From NCBI RefSeq assembly GCF_014648115.1, contig NZ_BMQM01000028.1:1-49104 (forward strand): a stretch of DNA of 49,104 nt, in the 5' to 3' direction. Numbering within the stretch: position 1 is the stretch's first letter; every line of letters begins with the position of its first letter. The notes beneath the pieces were generated by a model. The model saw only the letters and a list, made by a program, of their open reading frames with translations. It had not been told where the DNA came from and did not search any database. Both the position numbers and the translations under genes were made by a program. This DNA comes from Deinococcus seoulensis. Its GTDB lineage: Bacteria; Deinococcota; Deinococci; Deinococcales; Deinococcaceae. Below, piece by piece: positions 23,990 through 33,671 of the stretch.

Positions 23990-24795
23990 GCCGGCAGGTG
24001 CTGATCATTCCCGACCTGCACGGCCGCCCGGACCTGCTGCGCGCCACCCTGGAACGCTTCCCGGACGCGCATTACGTGTCGCTGGGCGACGCCATCGACC
24101 GCGGGCCGCGCTCCATGCCGGTCGTGGAGAAACTGATGGAACTGCACGCCGCCGGGCGCGCCACGCTGCTGATGGGCAACCACGAACGCATGATGCAGGA
24201 AGGCGTGAAATGGTACCGGCAGTACGAGGGCACCCACGACCTGGGCGATTACCGCCGCGCGATGGAAGGCTACCAGTGGTGGATGCGCGCCGGGGGCGAG
24301 ACGGTCCGCAAGGAACTCGGCGGGCTGACCCTGGAGAAATTCCCGCCGCTGCTGGAGGCGTACCTGAACGTCCTGCGGCGCGTCGTGTACGTCACCGCCG
24401 ACGGCGACATCCACGACGAGGCGCCCGCGCACCCCAGCGTGATGATCGCGCACGCCTCGCCGCCCGTGCGGCACCCGCAGCACCCCAACCCGCTGTCGGC
24501 GGCGCTGTGGCTGCGGCCGTTCGAGGGTCCGTTCCCGCTGCCCGACGGGGTCATGTACTCCGTGCACGGGCACACGCCGGTGCCCACGCCGTCACGCATG
24601 GGCCGCCACCTGTACATCGACCTGGGCGCGTACGACACGGGCCGCCTCGCCGTGGCCGAGGTGAACGTGCACGGCCTGCCGAACGTCACGGTGTTCTGCG
24701 GGCGCGGCGAACCCGCCCGTGGCCGCAAGTACGCCCGGTTCGGGGAGCCCATTCCCGTCACGCCGGTCGACCTGCCCGGCGCCCCACCCCGGTAA
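23986..24795 (+). CDS. Serine/threonine-type metallophosphatase (ApaH/PrpE-like)
   Basis: The 269-residue protein begins with the phosphatase motifs LIIPDLHGRPDLL (GDxHG variant with Pro-Asp), SLGDAIDRGP (GDxxDRG) and LLMGNHERM (GNHE), followed later by IAHASPP and VHGHTPV as metal-binding histidines. This is the PPP/ApaH-like group, which hydrolyses phosphoproteins or dinucleoside polyphosphates in the cytoplasm. Substrate not determined. The start overlaps the preceding stop by four bases. Confidence 0.8.
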   Translation: MSRQVLIIPDLHGRPDLLRATLERFPDAHYVSLGDAIDRGPRSMPVVEKLMELHAAGRATLLMGNHERMMQEGVKWYRQYEGTHDLGDYRRAMEGYQWWMRAGGETVRKELGGLTLEKFPPLLEAYLNVLRRVVYVTADGDIHDEAPAHPSVMIAHASPPVRHPQHPNPLSAALWLRPFEGPFPLPDGVMYSVHGHTPVPTPSRMGRHLYIDLGAYDTGRLAVAEVNVHGLPNVTVFCGRGEPARGRKYARFGEPIPVTPVDLPGAPPR

Positions 24796-24820
24796 GCACC
24801 ACCCCGGTCTGCGGGGGCTG

Positions 24821-26011
24821 TCAGCCCAGGATCTTCAGGTCGTCCTGCCGCGCCGAGAGCCACGTGGGCGGCCCGTCACGGACGATCACGTCCTCCTCCA
24901 GGCCGATGAAGCCGTGGCCGGGCACCATGACGCCCAGTTCCAGGGTGTACACCTCGTTCTCGCGCACGGGTCCCTCGACGGTCTGCCCGTAGCGGGGCCA
25001 GCGCGGGCCGAGGAGGGTGCCGCCGTCGTGCGTGGCGCGGCCCAGCCCGTGCCCCAGCGCGTGCTGGTACTCGGGGTACCCGGCGGCGACCAGCGCGGCG
25101 CGCGCGGCGGCGTCCACGGCGTGGCCGGGCGTGCCGGGGCGCAGGGCGTCCGCGCCCGCCTGGATGGCGTTCCAGCAGGCGCGGAAGGCGGCCTGCACGG
25201 CGTCCGGCACCGGGTTCCCGTCGGGCAGGCGGTACACGCGCTGGATGTCCGAGCAGTACCCGTGGCTCAGGCGCACGCCGTAGTCGATGTGCAGCAGGTC
25301 GCCGGGCCGCAGGGCGTGATCGCCGGGCGGCGCGTGCGAGGGGCGGCTGTCCGGGCCGATGTGCACGTTCGGGCAGGCGTTCCAGCCCCAGGAAGGCTCG
25401 GCGCCGTCGCGGCGGCACAGGCCGTGCAGGAAGGCCGCGACGTCCCGCTCCCGCCAGCCGGGGTGGGCGGCGGCCGCCATCTCGCGCAGGTGCGCCTCGG
25501 CCAGTTCGACGGCCTCCCGGATCGCGGCGTGTTCCTCGGGCGTCTTGACGGACCGGAGCTGCCCCAGCAGCGGCGCGGCGCTGTCCCACTCCAGCTCGGG
25601 CAGGTCGTCGCCCGGCGTCAGCCAGCCACGCACCCGGCGTTCCAGGCCCGAGGTCAGGCCGTCGCACAGCGGGTCGTCCTCGCTGATGTTCAGCAGCACG
25701 CGCCGCGCGCCCAGCCGTCTGACCTCGGCGCGCAGCAGTGCTCGCAGGTCGGCGTCGTAGCCGTGCACGGTCCAGCCGGGCGGCACGGCGTCCGCGTCGA
25801 AGCGACCCACGATCGCCACCGCCTCCGTGTGGGTCAGCAGGAAGAGGCTGTCCCAGGTGACGTCCACGCCCGCCACGAGCGTCAGGGCCGGTTCCGGGCG
25901 CACGCCGGACTCGCGCGCGGCGATCAGCCACACCTCGCCGTCCCGGAGCAGCGCCTGCGCCTGCCGCCGCTTGCCGTCCTGAAGCGCGTTCGCTGCCGTG
26001 TTGGGGGCCAT
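24821..26011 (-). CDS. M24 family metallopeptidase (Xaa-Pro aminopeptidase-like)
   Basis: The 396-residue protein has an N-terminal creatinase-like domain (about 1-165) and a C-terminal pita-bread domain with the five metal ligands visible: Asp in LLHIDYG, Asp in CSDIQR, His in LGHGLGR, Glu in TLELGV and Glu in GLEEDV. It would remove N-terminal residues from peptides, typically before proline, in the cytoplasm. It converges with the phosphatase gene (25 bp between stops). TATCCT lies 5 nt before the ATG. Confidence 0.85.
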   Translation of the reverse strand: MAPNTAANALQDGKRRQAQALLRDGEVWLIAARESGVRPEPALTLVAGVDVTWDSLFLLTHTEAVAIVGRFDADAVPPGWTVHGYDADLRALLRAEVRRLGARRVLLNISEDDPLCDGLTSGLERRVRGWLTPGDDLPELEWDSAAPLLGQLRSVKTPEEHAAIREAVELAEAHLREMAAAAHPGWRERDVAAFLHGLCRRDGAEPSWGWNACPNVHIGPDSRPSHAPPGDHALRPGDLLHIDYGVRLSHGYCSDIQRVYRLPDGNPVPDAVQAAFRACWNAIQAGADALRPGTPGHAVDAAARAALVAAGYPEYQHALGHGLGRATHDGGTLLGPRWPRYGQTVEGPVRENEVYTLELGVMVPGHGFIGLEEDVIVRDGPPTWLSARQDDLKILG

Positions 26012-26016
26012 ACGGC

Positions 26017-26022
26017 AGGATA
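26017..26022 (-). promoter_or_regulatory. -10 box of leaderless promoter for the M24 peptidase
   Basis: Minus-strand TATCCT, 5 nt before the ATG at 26011. Confidence 0.55.
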
Positions 26023-26045
26023 CGCCGCCGGTGCCCCGACCGCCG

Positions 26046-26696
26046 CTACGGTTCCTGCAACAGCCCCTGCGCCTGCGCCAGCGCTTCCGGGGTGTCCACG
26101 TCCAGCAGCAGCGCGGCCGGGAAGGTCAGCGTGACGGCCTGCGCGGCGTGCTCGCGGATCAGGTGCCGGGGGCCGTGATCGGCGTCCGGGGCGTCCCGCA
26201 CGGCCGCCAGCAGGTCCGCGCGGAACAGGTGCGGCGGCGCACGCACCGGCTCTGCGCCGGGCGCGCTGTACCCGGCCAGCACGACGGGCGCGCCGGTCTC
26301 GCGGAAGGCGGCGATCAGCGCGGCGTGCTGCGCGGCCCCCAGCAGCGGCATGTCGGCCAGCGCGAAGTTCACGGCGGCCAGCCCGCCCGGCAGCGCTCCC
26401 ACCGCCGCGCGGAAGGAACTGCCCAGACCGCGCGCCGGGGCCGGGTTCACCACGAACGCGAACGGCAGGTCCCGCAGCGCCGCCCGGATGCCGTCGCCCA
26501 CCTCGCCGGGCGGGACGGCGCACAGCAGCGTGTCGTGCCCGGCGTCCGCCAGCGCCTGCGCCGCGTGGCGCACCAGCGGCCGCCCGGCCAGCAGGGCCAG
26601 CTGTTTGGGGCCGCCCATGCGGGTGCCCAGCCCGGCCGCCAGCAGCACACCCGCGACAGGACCGTGCGCGTGTGGCGCGTGAGAGGGTGCAGTCAT
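26046..26696 (-). CDS. MocA-like molybdenum cofactor nucleotidyltransferase
   Basis: The 216-residue protein starts with the nucleotidyltransferase signature VLLAAGLGTRMGGPKQL and has the metal-binding FALADMPLLG around residue 110, as in MobA-like/MocA proteins. MocA makes molybdopterin cytosine dinucleotide for the xanthine dehydrogenase and CO dehydrogenase family. The divergent neighbour is a CoxG-like protein and a MoxR/VWA pair follows, which supports that assignment, but no molybdenum enzyme subunit is in the window. The ATG at 26696 follows TACCAT by 6 nt; a longer frame from 26810 would run through repetitive sequence. Confidence 0.75.
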   Translation of the reverse strand: MTAPSHAPHAHGPVAGVLLAAGLGTRMGGPKQLALLAGRPLVRHAAQALADAGHDTLLCAVPPGEVGDGIRAALRDLPFAFVVNPAPARGLGSSFRAAVGALPGGLAAVNFALADMPLLGAAQHAALIAAFRETGAPVVLAGYSAPGAEPVRAPPHLFRADLLAAVRDAPDADHGPRHLIREHAAQAVTLTFPAALLLDVDTPEALAQAQGLLQEP

Positions 26697-26702
26697 ACCT
26701 GC

Positions 26703-26708
26703 ATGGTA
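26703..26708 (-). promoter_or_regulatory. -10 box of leaderless promoter for the MocA-like gene
   Basis: Minus-strand TACCAT, 6 nt before the ATG at 26696. Confidence 0.5.
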
Positions 26709-26832
26709 GTGCCGGCCGGACCCGCCACTGGCCTGACGGGGCAGCAGGCCAGGGGCGGCGGATGGTAGGGGCGGCAGATGGCAGTGGTGGCAGATGGTGG
26801 GGAGGGCCAATCTTTCTTCAACCCCCGCCGCC

Positions 26833-26889
26833 CTACAATGGGGCCACTCACTTAATTCACCGTGGCCCGCGCGCCGCAGGAGGTCCGCT
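26833..26889 (+). promoter_or_regulatory. Promoter and RBS of the CoxG-like gene
   Basis: TACAAT (26833-26838) is a near-consensus -10; a leader of about 45 nt follows and ends in AGGAGG (26878-26883), 6 nt before the ATG. This is one of the leadered genes of the window. Confidence 0.5.
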
Positions 26890-27354
<465 letters not shown>

Positions 27355-27386
27355 ATGACGGTCTGGCAGCCGTGCAGGACAGCCCC

Positions 27387-27446
27387 GTGACCCGCCGCCC
27401 CGTGACGCAGGGTTCTGTGACGCAGGGTCCTGTGACGCAGGCGCCT
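27387..27446 (+). repeat. 15-bp intergenic tandem repeat (about 4 units)
   Basis: Units beginning GTGACGCAGG start at 27402, 27417 and 27432, preceded by a diverged unit at 27387. They fill the gap between the convergent CoxG-like gene and the gene ending at 27456. Confidence 0.8.
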
Positions 27447-27455
27447 GCGGCGGGG

Positions 27456-28109
27456 CTAGCCGCTGTCCTGTTCGCTGCTGGCCCGCTCACTGCTGGCCCG
27501 TTCGCTGCTGGGCAGGGCCAGCGGGGCGCGCAGCGGCTCGGCGCGGATCAGGCCGTGCGGCGAGACGCTCAGCACGCGCTGTTCGGCCAGGGTCCACAGG
27601 GCGCGGTGCACGCTCATCTCGGTCGCGGCGTCCCCGCGCGGCGCGAGGCGGTCGAGCAGGGCGGTGTAACGCAGTTCGGTGTCCGGCGCGCCGCCCGCCC
27701 AGGGGGTCACGGCGACCACGGCGCTCAGCACCTGCCGCTGCGCGGGCGTCTGGGCCAGGGCCAGCAGGCGCTCGCGGTTGCGGATGCGGGCCACGCGGGC
27801 CTCGCGTTCCGCGCGGCGGCGGGCCAGCACGGCCAGCGCTTCCGGGTCGGGGCGGGTGTCCTGCGCGGCGCGGCGTTCGGTGATCAGGCGTTCCAGGCGG
27901 GCGTCGGCGCGTTCGCCCAGGCGGGTGCGGGCCTCGGTTCCGGCGGCGCGCAGGCGTTCGGCGGCGCTGTCGACCGGGCCGCGCAGCGCGCTGCTGGCGG
28001 CCTGCCGGGCGGCCTTCACGGGGTCGCGTTCGGTGGGGTCGGTGTCGGTCAGGGCGCGGCCCAGGCGGATCAGGGTGTTCAGTGTGCGGCCAGTCTTGCT
28101 GCGGCTCAT
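27456..28109 (-). CDS. Hypothetical protein, helical, basic/acidic
   Basis: A 217-residue protein I do not recognise. Residues 1-120 are rich in Arg, Ala and Glu with coiled-coil-like stretches (LARRRAEREARVARIRNRERLL); residues 125-195 look like a small winged-helix-type fold (AQRQVLSAVVAV, MSVHRALWTLAEQRVLSVSPHGLI). The C-terminus has three copies of an SSERA motif encoded by 15-bp repeats. GGAGG sits 4 nt before the chosen ATG; a longer frame to 28193 has no such support. Confidence 0.6.
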   Translation of the reverse strand: MSRSKTGRTLNTLIRLGRALTDTDPTERDPVKAARQAASSALRGPVDSAAERLRAAGTEARTRLGERADARLERLITERRAAQDTRPDPEALAVLARRRAEREARVARIRNRERLLALAQTPAQRQVLSAVVAVTPWAGGAPDTELRYTALLDRLAPRGDAATEMSVHRALWTLAEQRVLSVSPHGLIRAEPLRAPLALPSSERASSERASSEQDSG

Positions 28110-28262
28110 GGGGCCTCCGGGAGTGCGGTGGGGGTGGGGTGGGCGTGCGCCCGTGAATGCGCCCAGTCTGCCGCAGCCGCGCGTGACTTTCATCCGCCGG
28201 GGGGTGCCGTTCCCTTTACGTGTCGCGGCCCGCTCGCGTGCCGGGCGGCCGACGCAACGAGG

Positions 28263-28299
28263 GCGCGCCGCCCGGCTCCTTTCGGAGGGGGCGGCGCGC
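28263..28299. other. Strong hairpin between two minus-strand genes
   Basis: GCGCGCCGCCC (28263-28273) pairs perfectly with GGGCGGCGCGC (28289-28299), an 11-bp stem with a 15-nt loop containing CTCCTTTCGGAG, which can itself pair. No T tract follows on the minus strand, so Rho-independent termination is uncertain. Confidence 0.5.
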
Positions 28300-28337
28300 A
28301 GGTTGACCTTTCCCGCTGGGGGGCCTTCAGTGGCTGT

Positions 28338-28673
28338 TCAGGCGGCGCTGGAGGAACGGGCGGGCGTTTCGGGGACGCGCTGGGGGGCCAGGGCGACGTT
28401 CCGGCGCTCGGCGCGGGCGGCGGCCGGAGCGGGCAGCAGGGCGCCCATGGCGAGGCTCATCAGGGCGGTCAGGGCGACGGCCATCCACAGCATGCTGGCC
28501 TCGGTGGGGTCCAGCAGGACGGTCAGGACCATCAGGGGCGCAGCGATCACGCCGTGCGCCAGGGCGGGCAGGACGATGTTCCCGCCGCTGCGGTGCGCCT
28601 GCGCGAAGCGGCGCCCGAAGTGCAGGCCGGAGAACAGGGCGATCAGGGCGCAGAGCAGCAGGGGAAAGGTCAT
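28338..28673 (-). CDS. Small predicted membrane protein
   Basis: A 111-residue protein with three hydrophobic segments (about residues 2-18, 35-55 and 62-82) and a polar Ala/Arg/Pro-rich cytoplasmic tail. I do not recognise the family. TAGGGT lies 6 nt before the ATG, supporting a leaderless transcript. The upstream divergent region holds a copy of the 134-bp repeat. Confidence 0.6.
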   Translation of the reverse strand: MTFPLLLCALIALFSGLHFGRRFAQAHRSGGNIVLPALAHGVIAAPLMVLTVLLDPTEASMLWMAVALTALMSLAMGALLPAPAAARAERRNVALAPQRVPETPARSSSAA

Positions 28674-28679
28674 GCTGGA

Positions 28680-28685
28680 ACCCTA
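28680..28685 (-). promoter_or_regulatory. -10 box of leaderless promoter for the membrane protein at 28673
   Basis: Minus-strand TAGGGT, 6 nt before the ATG. Confidence 0.55.
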
Positions 28686-28803
28686 CGCGCCGGACTCTCA
28701 CCGTCCCGTCACCGGCCCCGCCACTCCCGAACATTAAGATCGCGGCCCGAACCGGATGGAGCCGCGCCAGGAGAGAGAAACATGTCTTGTAAGAATTGCT
28801 GTC

Positions 28804-28937
28804 ATACGGATTCCGTTTATTTCGTTGACAGATCGGAACACCACCGATCTGTCAACTCCACGTCCGGAATCCGTTTTGCTCCTACTCGCTCCGCTCGGAT
28901 TGAATGGCTTATCAAGCCATTCAATCGGAGTCCGTAT
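28804..28937 (-). repeat. 134-bp structured repeat, copy 1
   Basis: Oriented so that the unit starts ATACGGACTCCG on the minus strand. Stem A is GATTGAATGGCTT/AAGCCATTCAATC and stem B is TTGACAGATCGG/CCGATCTGTCAA, both perfect in this copy. It lies between the divergent membrane-protein gene and the MoxR gene, 47 bp before the latter's start. Confidence 0.9.
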
Positions 28938-28984
28938 CAGACGCTCACGCCGCGCCTCACCCCCCCCGCCGACATGAGGGTCGC

Positions 28985-29880
<896 letters not shown>

Positions 29881-29884
<4 letters not shown>

Positions 29885-31143
29885 GCGGGTTGGGGGTCAT
29901 CCCGCCGGACCTGGCGTCGCAGGTGTCGGCGTTCACGGCGCGGCTGCGCGACCGGCACGGTTTCCTGATCGGGCCGGGTGAGACGGCCGACGCGCTGCGC
30001 GCGCTGGGCGCGGTGGACGTGCTGGAGCGGCGCGAGGTGCGCGGGGCGCTGCGGGCGGTCCTGAGTGCCAGCCCCGAGCAGTTGCGGCTGTTCGACCTGG
30101 AATTCAACGCCTTCTTCCGGGTGGAGGGCGCGGCGCAGCCGAAACTGCCGCCCCTGCTGCCGGAAACGAAAGCGCCGGGAGGCGAGGAGCAGACCGACGC
30201 CGGGCCGCCTCCCCCACCGCAGCCGGGCCAGCGGCCCGCACCTAAACCCACCCGCGCGCCCGCCCCGGACGACACGCCGGACCCGGACGAGGACGCGCCG
30301 GACAGTCAGGCGCCGGGGCAACCGCTGGACGGCGACGATACCGCCCCGCCGGACGACGCGGCCGTGCCCAGCCTGCGCGCCCGCCTGAGCCCGAACGCCG
30401 CGCCGGGACAGGCCGTGCAGGCGGGCGGCGACGACCTGCCGGACCTGCTGCGGGCCGCGTCGGCGCTGGTGCGGTCCCTGCACCTGGGCCGCGCGCGCCG
30501 CCTGAAACCGCAGGCCAACCGGGGACCGAAACTGGACGCCCGCCGCACCCTGCGGGCCGCCGCCCGCACCGCCGGGGACGCCACGCTGCTGCGCTGGCTG
30601 GGCCGCCCGCGCCGCGCGCCGCGCTTCCTGCTGGTGATCGACGGGAGCCGCTCGATGGGCACTGACGCCACGCTGCTGCTGCGCTTTGCGCAGGCGCTGC
30701 ACCTGCGCTCGCGGCGGGTGGAGGTGTACGCGTTCAGTACCGGCCTGACCCGCCTGACCCCCGCGCTGCGCCGCGCCGCGCCGGGCGCCCCGCTGAGCCT
30801 GCTGGACCTGGGGGAAGCCTGGGGCGGCGGCACCCGCATCGGCGAGAACCTGCTGCGACTGGCGCGCGAGGAACGCGCCCGCGTGAACCGCGACACGCTG
30901 GTCCTGATCCTCAGTGACGGGCTGGATACCGGCGAGCCCGCGCTGGTCAGCCGGGCGCTGCGGGACCTGCGCGCGCAGGCAGGACAGGTGGTGTGGCTCT
31001 CGCCGCTGGCGGCCCTGCCGGGCTACCAGCCGGTGCAGCGGGCGATCATGGCGGCCCTGCCGTTCCTGGACGCGCTGCTGCCGGTGGGCGGCGCGGCCGA
31101 CCTGCACGCCCTGCCGCGCCGCCTGAAGACCGCGCGCCGCTGA
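29881..31143 (+). CDS. VWA domain protein, CoxE-like
   Basis: The 420-residue protein has an N-terminal helical region (1-95), a low-complexity Pro/Asp-rich linker (about 95-170), and a C-terminal von Willebrand A domain with the MIDAS motif LVIDGSRSMG, Asp at residue 254, plus VLILSDGLDTGEP. Such CoxE-like proteins work with a MoxR ATPase in maturing metalloenzymes. GTG start overlaps the MoxR stop (GTGA), so the pair is translationally coupled. Confidence 0.85.
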
Positions 31144-31207
31144 CGCGGGCCGCCCCGACCAGCGCGCCGTAAGGGTCTCGCAAGGGGCCGTGTGTTGAAA
31201 TCGTGCC

Positions 31208-32581
31208 ATGAAGCGATCCCTCACCGCTGACCACACGGATTCCCCACGCCGGGCCACGCGCGGCTGGCGCACCCCGGCGCTGCTGCTGGCGGCGTCGCTG
31301 CTGCTGGCCTCCTGCGGCGGGACGGGCGCGCCCTCGACCGGCGGCGTGACCCCCGGCACGGGCGGGAACGTCACGCCGGGCGCGCTGGCCGTCAGCGTGG
31401 AGAGCGTGCCGGTCGCCGGGGCGTTCGCGCAGAGCGGCACCCTGCGCGTCAGTGGCGTGTCACCGGCCGGTGTGGGCGCAGCCCTCGCGGCCGGGCAGGC
31501 GGGCGCGCAGCTGAGTGTGGGCACCCCGGTCGCCAGTGGCAGCGACACCCTGCTGCCCGTCACGCTGGGCGGCGCGGCCCTCGCCTCGGGCGGGTCGGTG
31601 CAGCTGACCGTGAGTGCCGGAACGCGCCAGCAGACCCTGACCGTGACCGTGCTGGGCAGCGCGGCGCACCCCATCCCGGCGGGCGGCGCGGCGGGCGCGG
31701 CGTACTTCGCCAGCGCCGCCCGCACGCAGGGCCAGCAGGTGCTGCTGCGCGCGCCCGCCAGCGCCGACGAGGCCTCGCGGCACAGCCTGATGCGCTTCGA
31801 CGCGGCGGACACCACCTTCACGCCCGTGGCGTTCCCGGTCACGGGCTTCGAGACCATCACCAGTCACGCCGTCAGCGGCACAGACGTGTGGGCAGCGGTG
31901 CGCGGCGTGAGTGCCGAGGGCAGTTTCCTGCTGCGGCGCGGCGCGGACGGCCGCACCCAGCGGTTCCTGGCAGGCACGGTCGAGACGCTGAACAACCTGC
32001 TGACCCTCCCGGACGGCCGCGTGGCGTTCACGGCGTACGGGCAGCCGCAGGTGCTGCTGCTGGACCCGGTGAGCGGCGCGGTCAGCCGCGTGCCCACAGA
32101 CGGCGCGCCCGACAGCGCCGCGCTGGGCGCGGACGGCCTGCTGTACTTCACGCGGCGCGGCGACGCCCCGGCGGTCGTGCAACTGAACCCGGCCAGCGGG
32201 CAGTCCCGCGCGTTCCCGGTCGGCACGCCCGGCGTGAGCGTGCCCGTCCACCTGAACGCCGCGCCGGACGGCACGCTGTGGTTCACGGAATCCCGCACCG
32301 GCAGCCTCTGGAACCTCGACCCGGTCAGCGGCAAGCAGCGCAGCGTGACCCTGCCCACCGGCACGAACGCCCGCGCGGGCGAGGTCGCCGTGGCCCCCGA
32401 CGGGACCGTCTGGGCGGCCGACACCGCGCGCGGCGACCTGCTGCGCGTCCGGCCGGGCGACACCCGCGCCGTCAGCATCGACCTGCCTGCCGTGACCGGC
32501 GGAGGCCCCCGCGCCCTGACCGTCGCGGCTAGCGGCACCCTCTGGTTCGAGACGGGCGGCCAGCTCGGACAGATCCGCTAA
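31208..32581 (+). CDS. Lipoprotein with C-terminal beta-propeller-like repeats
   Basis: The 457-residue protein has a lipobox LLASC with Cys at residue 36, a glycine/threonine-rich linker, and from about residue 150 a series of strands in the style of virginiamycin B lyase or SMP-30 propellers (LPDGRVAFTAYGQPQVLLLD, NAAPDGTLWFTESRTG, VAPDGTVWAADTARGD). It is probably an outer-surface or periplasmic binding or scaffold protein; enzymatic lyase activity is not supported by specific residues. No -10 box close to the ATG. A long imperfect hairpin follows. Confidence 0.7.
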   Translation: MKRSLTADHTDSPRRATRGWRTPALLLAASLLLASCGGTGAPSTGGVTPGTGGNVTPGALAVSVESVPVAGAFAQSGTLRVSGVSPAGVGAALAAGQAGAQLSVGTPVASGSDTLLPVTLGGAALASGGSVQLTVSAGTRQQTLTVTVLGSAAHPIPAGGAAGAAYFASAARTQGQQVLLRAPASADEASRHSLMRFDAADTTFTPVAFPVTGFETITSHAVSGTDVWAAVRGVSAEGSFLLRRGADGRTQRFLAGTVETLNNLLTLPDGRVAFTAYGQPQVLLLDPVSGAVSRVPTDGAPDSAALGADGLLYFTRRGDAPAVVQLNPASGQSRAFPVGTPGVSVPVHLNAAPDGTLWFTESRTGSLWNLDPVSGKQRSVTLPTGTNARAGEVAVAPDGTVWAADTARGDLLRVRPGDTRAVSIDLPAVTGGGPRALTVAASGTLWFETGGQLGQIR

Positions 32582-32585
32582 AACC

Positions 32586-32659
32586 GTTGATGGTCAAAGG
32601 TTGATGGTTGATGGAGGGCAGCGACTTCCTCCATCAACCATCACCTTTCAACCATCAAC
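32586..32659. repeat. Imperfect 32-bp-arm inverted repeat made of TTGATGG heptads
   Basis: Arms 32586-32617 and 32628-32659 pair with few mismatches around a 10-nt loop. Each arm contains TTGATGG-type heptanucleotide units (CCATCAA on the other side). It lies directly after the lipoprotein stop and 6 bp before repeat copy 2, in a convergent gap, and may work as a two-way terminator. Confidence 0.7.
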
Positions 32660-32665
32660 TCCTTG

Positions 32666-32799
32666 TACGGATTCCGTCTGTTTCGCTGACAGATCGGAAC
32701 ACCACCGATCTGCCAGCTCCACGCCCGGAACCCGCTTCGACTCCTACTCGCTCCGCTCGGATTGAACGGCTTTATAAGCCATTCAATCGGAGTCCGTAT
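32666..32799 (-). repeat. 134-bp structured repeat, copy 2
   Basis: In canonical (minus) orientation the copy begins within the permease stop codon: TAATACGG includes the TAA. Stem A carries one U-G pair and stem B has a C-G closing pair in place of T-A (compensatory) plus one G-U. It has one extra base in the central part compared with copies 1 and 3, shared with copy 6. Confidence 0.9.
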
Positions 32800-33671
32800 T
32801 ACAGGTCGCGGCGGCTGAAGCGGTACATGCCTCCCAGGACGGCCAGGACGGTCAGGGCGACGGCCCAGACGACCAGACCGGCGGCGATGGGGGCGTTGGC
32901 GAAGAAGGGGTTCGCGCCGCGTGAGGCCTCGCTGATCTGGAGGGCCACCTCGGGTTGCAGGTGGTAACTGGCGCCCAGCCACAGGGCGTTGGTGGGCATC
33001 AGGGCGTTCGCGGCGCGGCCCAGGGTGGTCAGGGTGGGCGTGTCCGCGAACGTGCCAATGGACCCCAGGATGCCGCCCGTGAAGCCCACGCCGTACAGCA
33101 CGAACACGCCGATGCCGTTGGCAAGCGTGGTGAACAGCGTGCTGCCCAGCACGGTCAGGCCGGTCAGCAGCAGCGTGGACAGCAGGATCAGGCCGGTCGC
33201 GGCGAGCGGGGCGGGCGGCAGGTAGCCGGTGATGGCGTACACGCCGCCGAGCAGTCCGGCGCTCAGCAGGGCCACGTACCCGAGGTTCACGGCGCTGAAG
33301 CCCAGCCAGCGCCCCAGCACCAGTTGCGCGCGGCTGATGGGCCGGGCGATGACGCTCTGCATGACGCCGTTCTCGATGTCGCCGCTGACGGCGCCCACCG
33401 TGGACAGCACGGCCATCAGGGACCCCAGGAAGTACACGAGGTACATGCCGAACATGGCCGAGTAGATGACGGGCAGGTTCGACGCGCCGTTCAGGCTGCG
33501 GCCGTCCAGTCCGGCCTCCAGGGACCGCTCGTCCAGGGTGCCTTCCAGCCGCACGATGCCGTACAGGTAGAAGCCCAGGAACAGCGCGGTCAGCAGCAGC
33601 AGCACGCTCACGAGGCGTTTACGGACCGCCTCGCGCAGCGAGAGTTCCGCGATCAGCAGGGCGTTACGCAT
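32799..33671 (-). CDS. ABC transporter permease (ABC-2 type)
   Basis: The 290-residue protein has six predicted membrane segments, beginning with a polar N-terminal LSLREAVRKRL followed by LVSVLLLLTALFLGFYLYG, and ends in GGMYRFSRRDL, typical of ABC-2 / NatB- or NosY-like permeases. With the ATPase encoded 8 bp overlapping upstream it forms an exporter or envelope-assembly transporter; substrate unknown. The stop codon is shared with the start of repeat copy 2. Confidence 0.85.
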   Translation of the reverse strand: MRNALLIAELSLREAVRKRLVSVLLLLTALFLGFYLYGIVRLEGTLDERSLEAGLDGRSLNGASNLPVIYSAMFGMYLVYFLGSLMAVLSTVGAVSGDIENGVMQSVIARPISRAQLVLGRWLGFSAVNLGYVALLSAGLLGGVYAITGYLPPAPLAATGLILLSTLLLTGLTVLGSTLFTTLANGIGVFVLYGVGFTGGILGSIGTFADTPTLTTLGRAANALMPTNALWLGASYHLQPEVALQISEASRGANPFFANAPIAAGLVVWAVALTVLAVLGGMYRFSRRDL

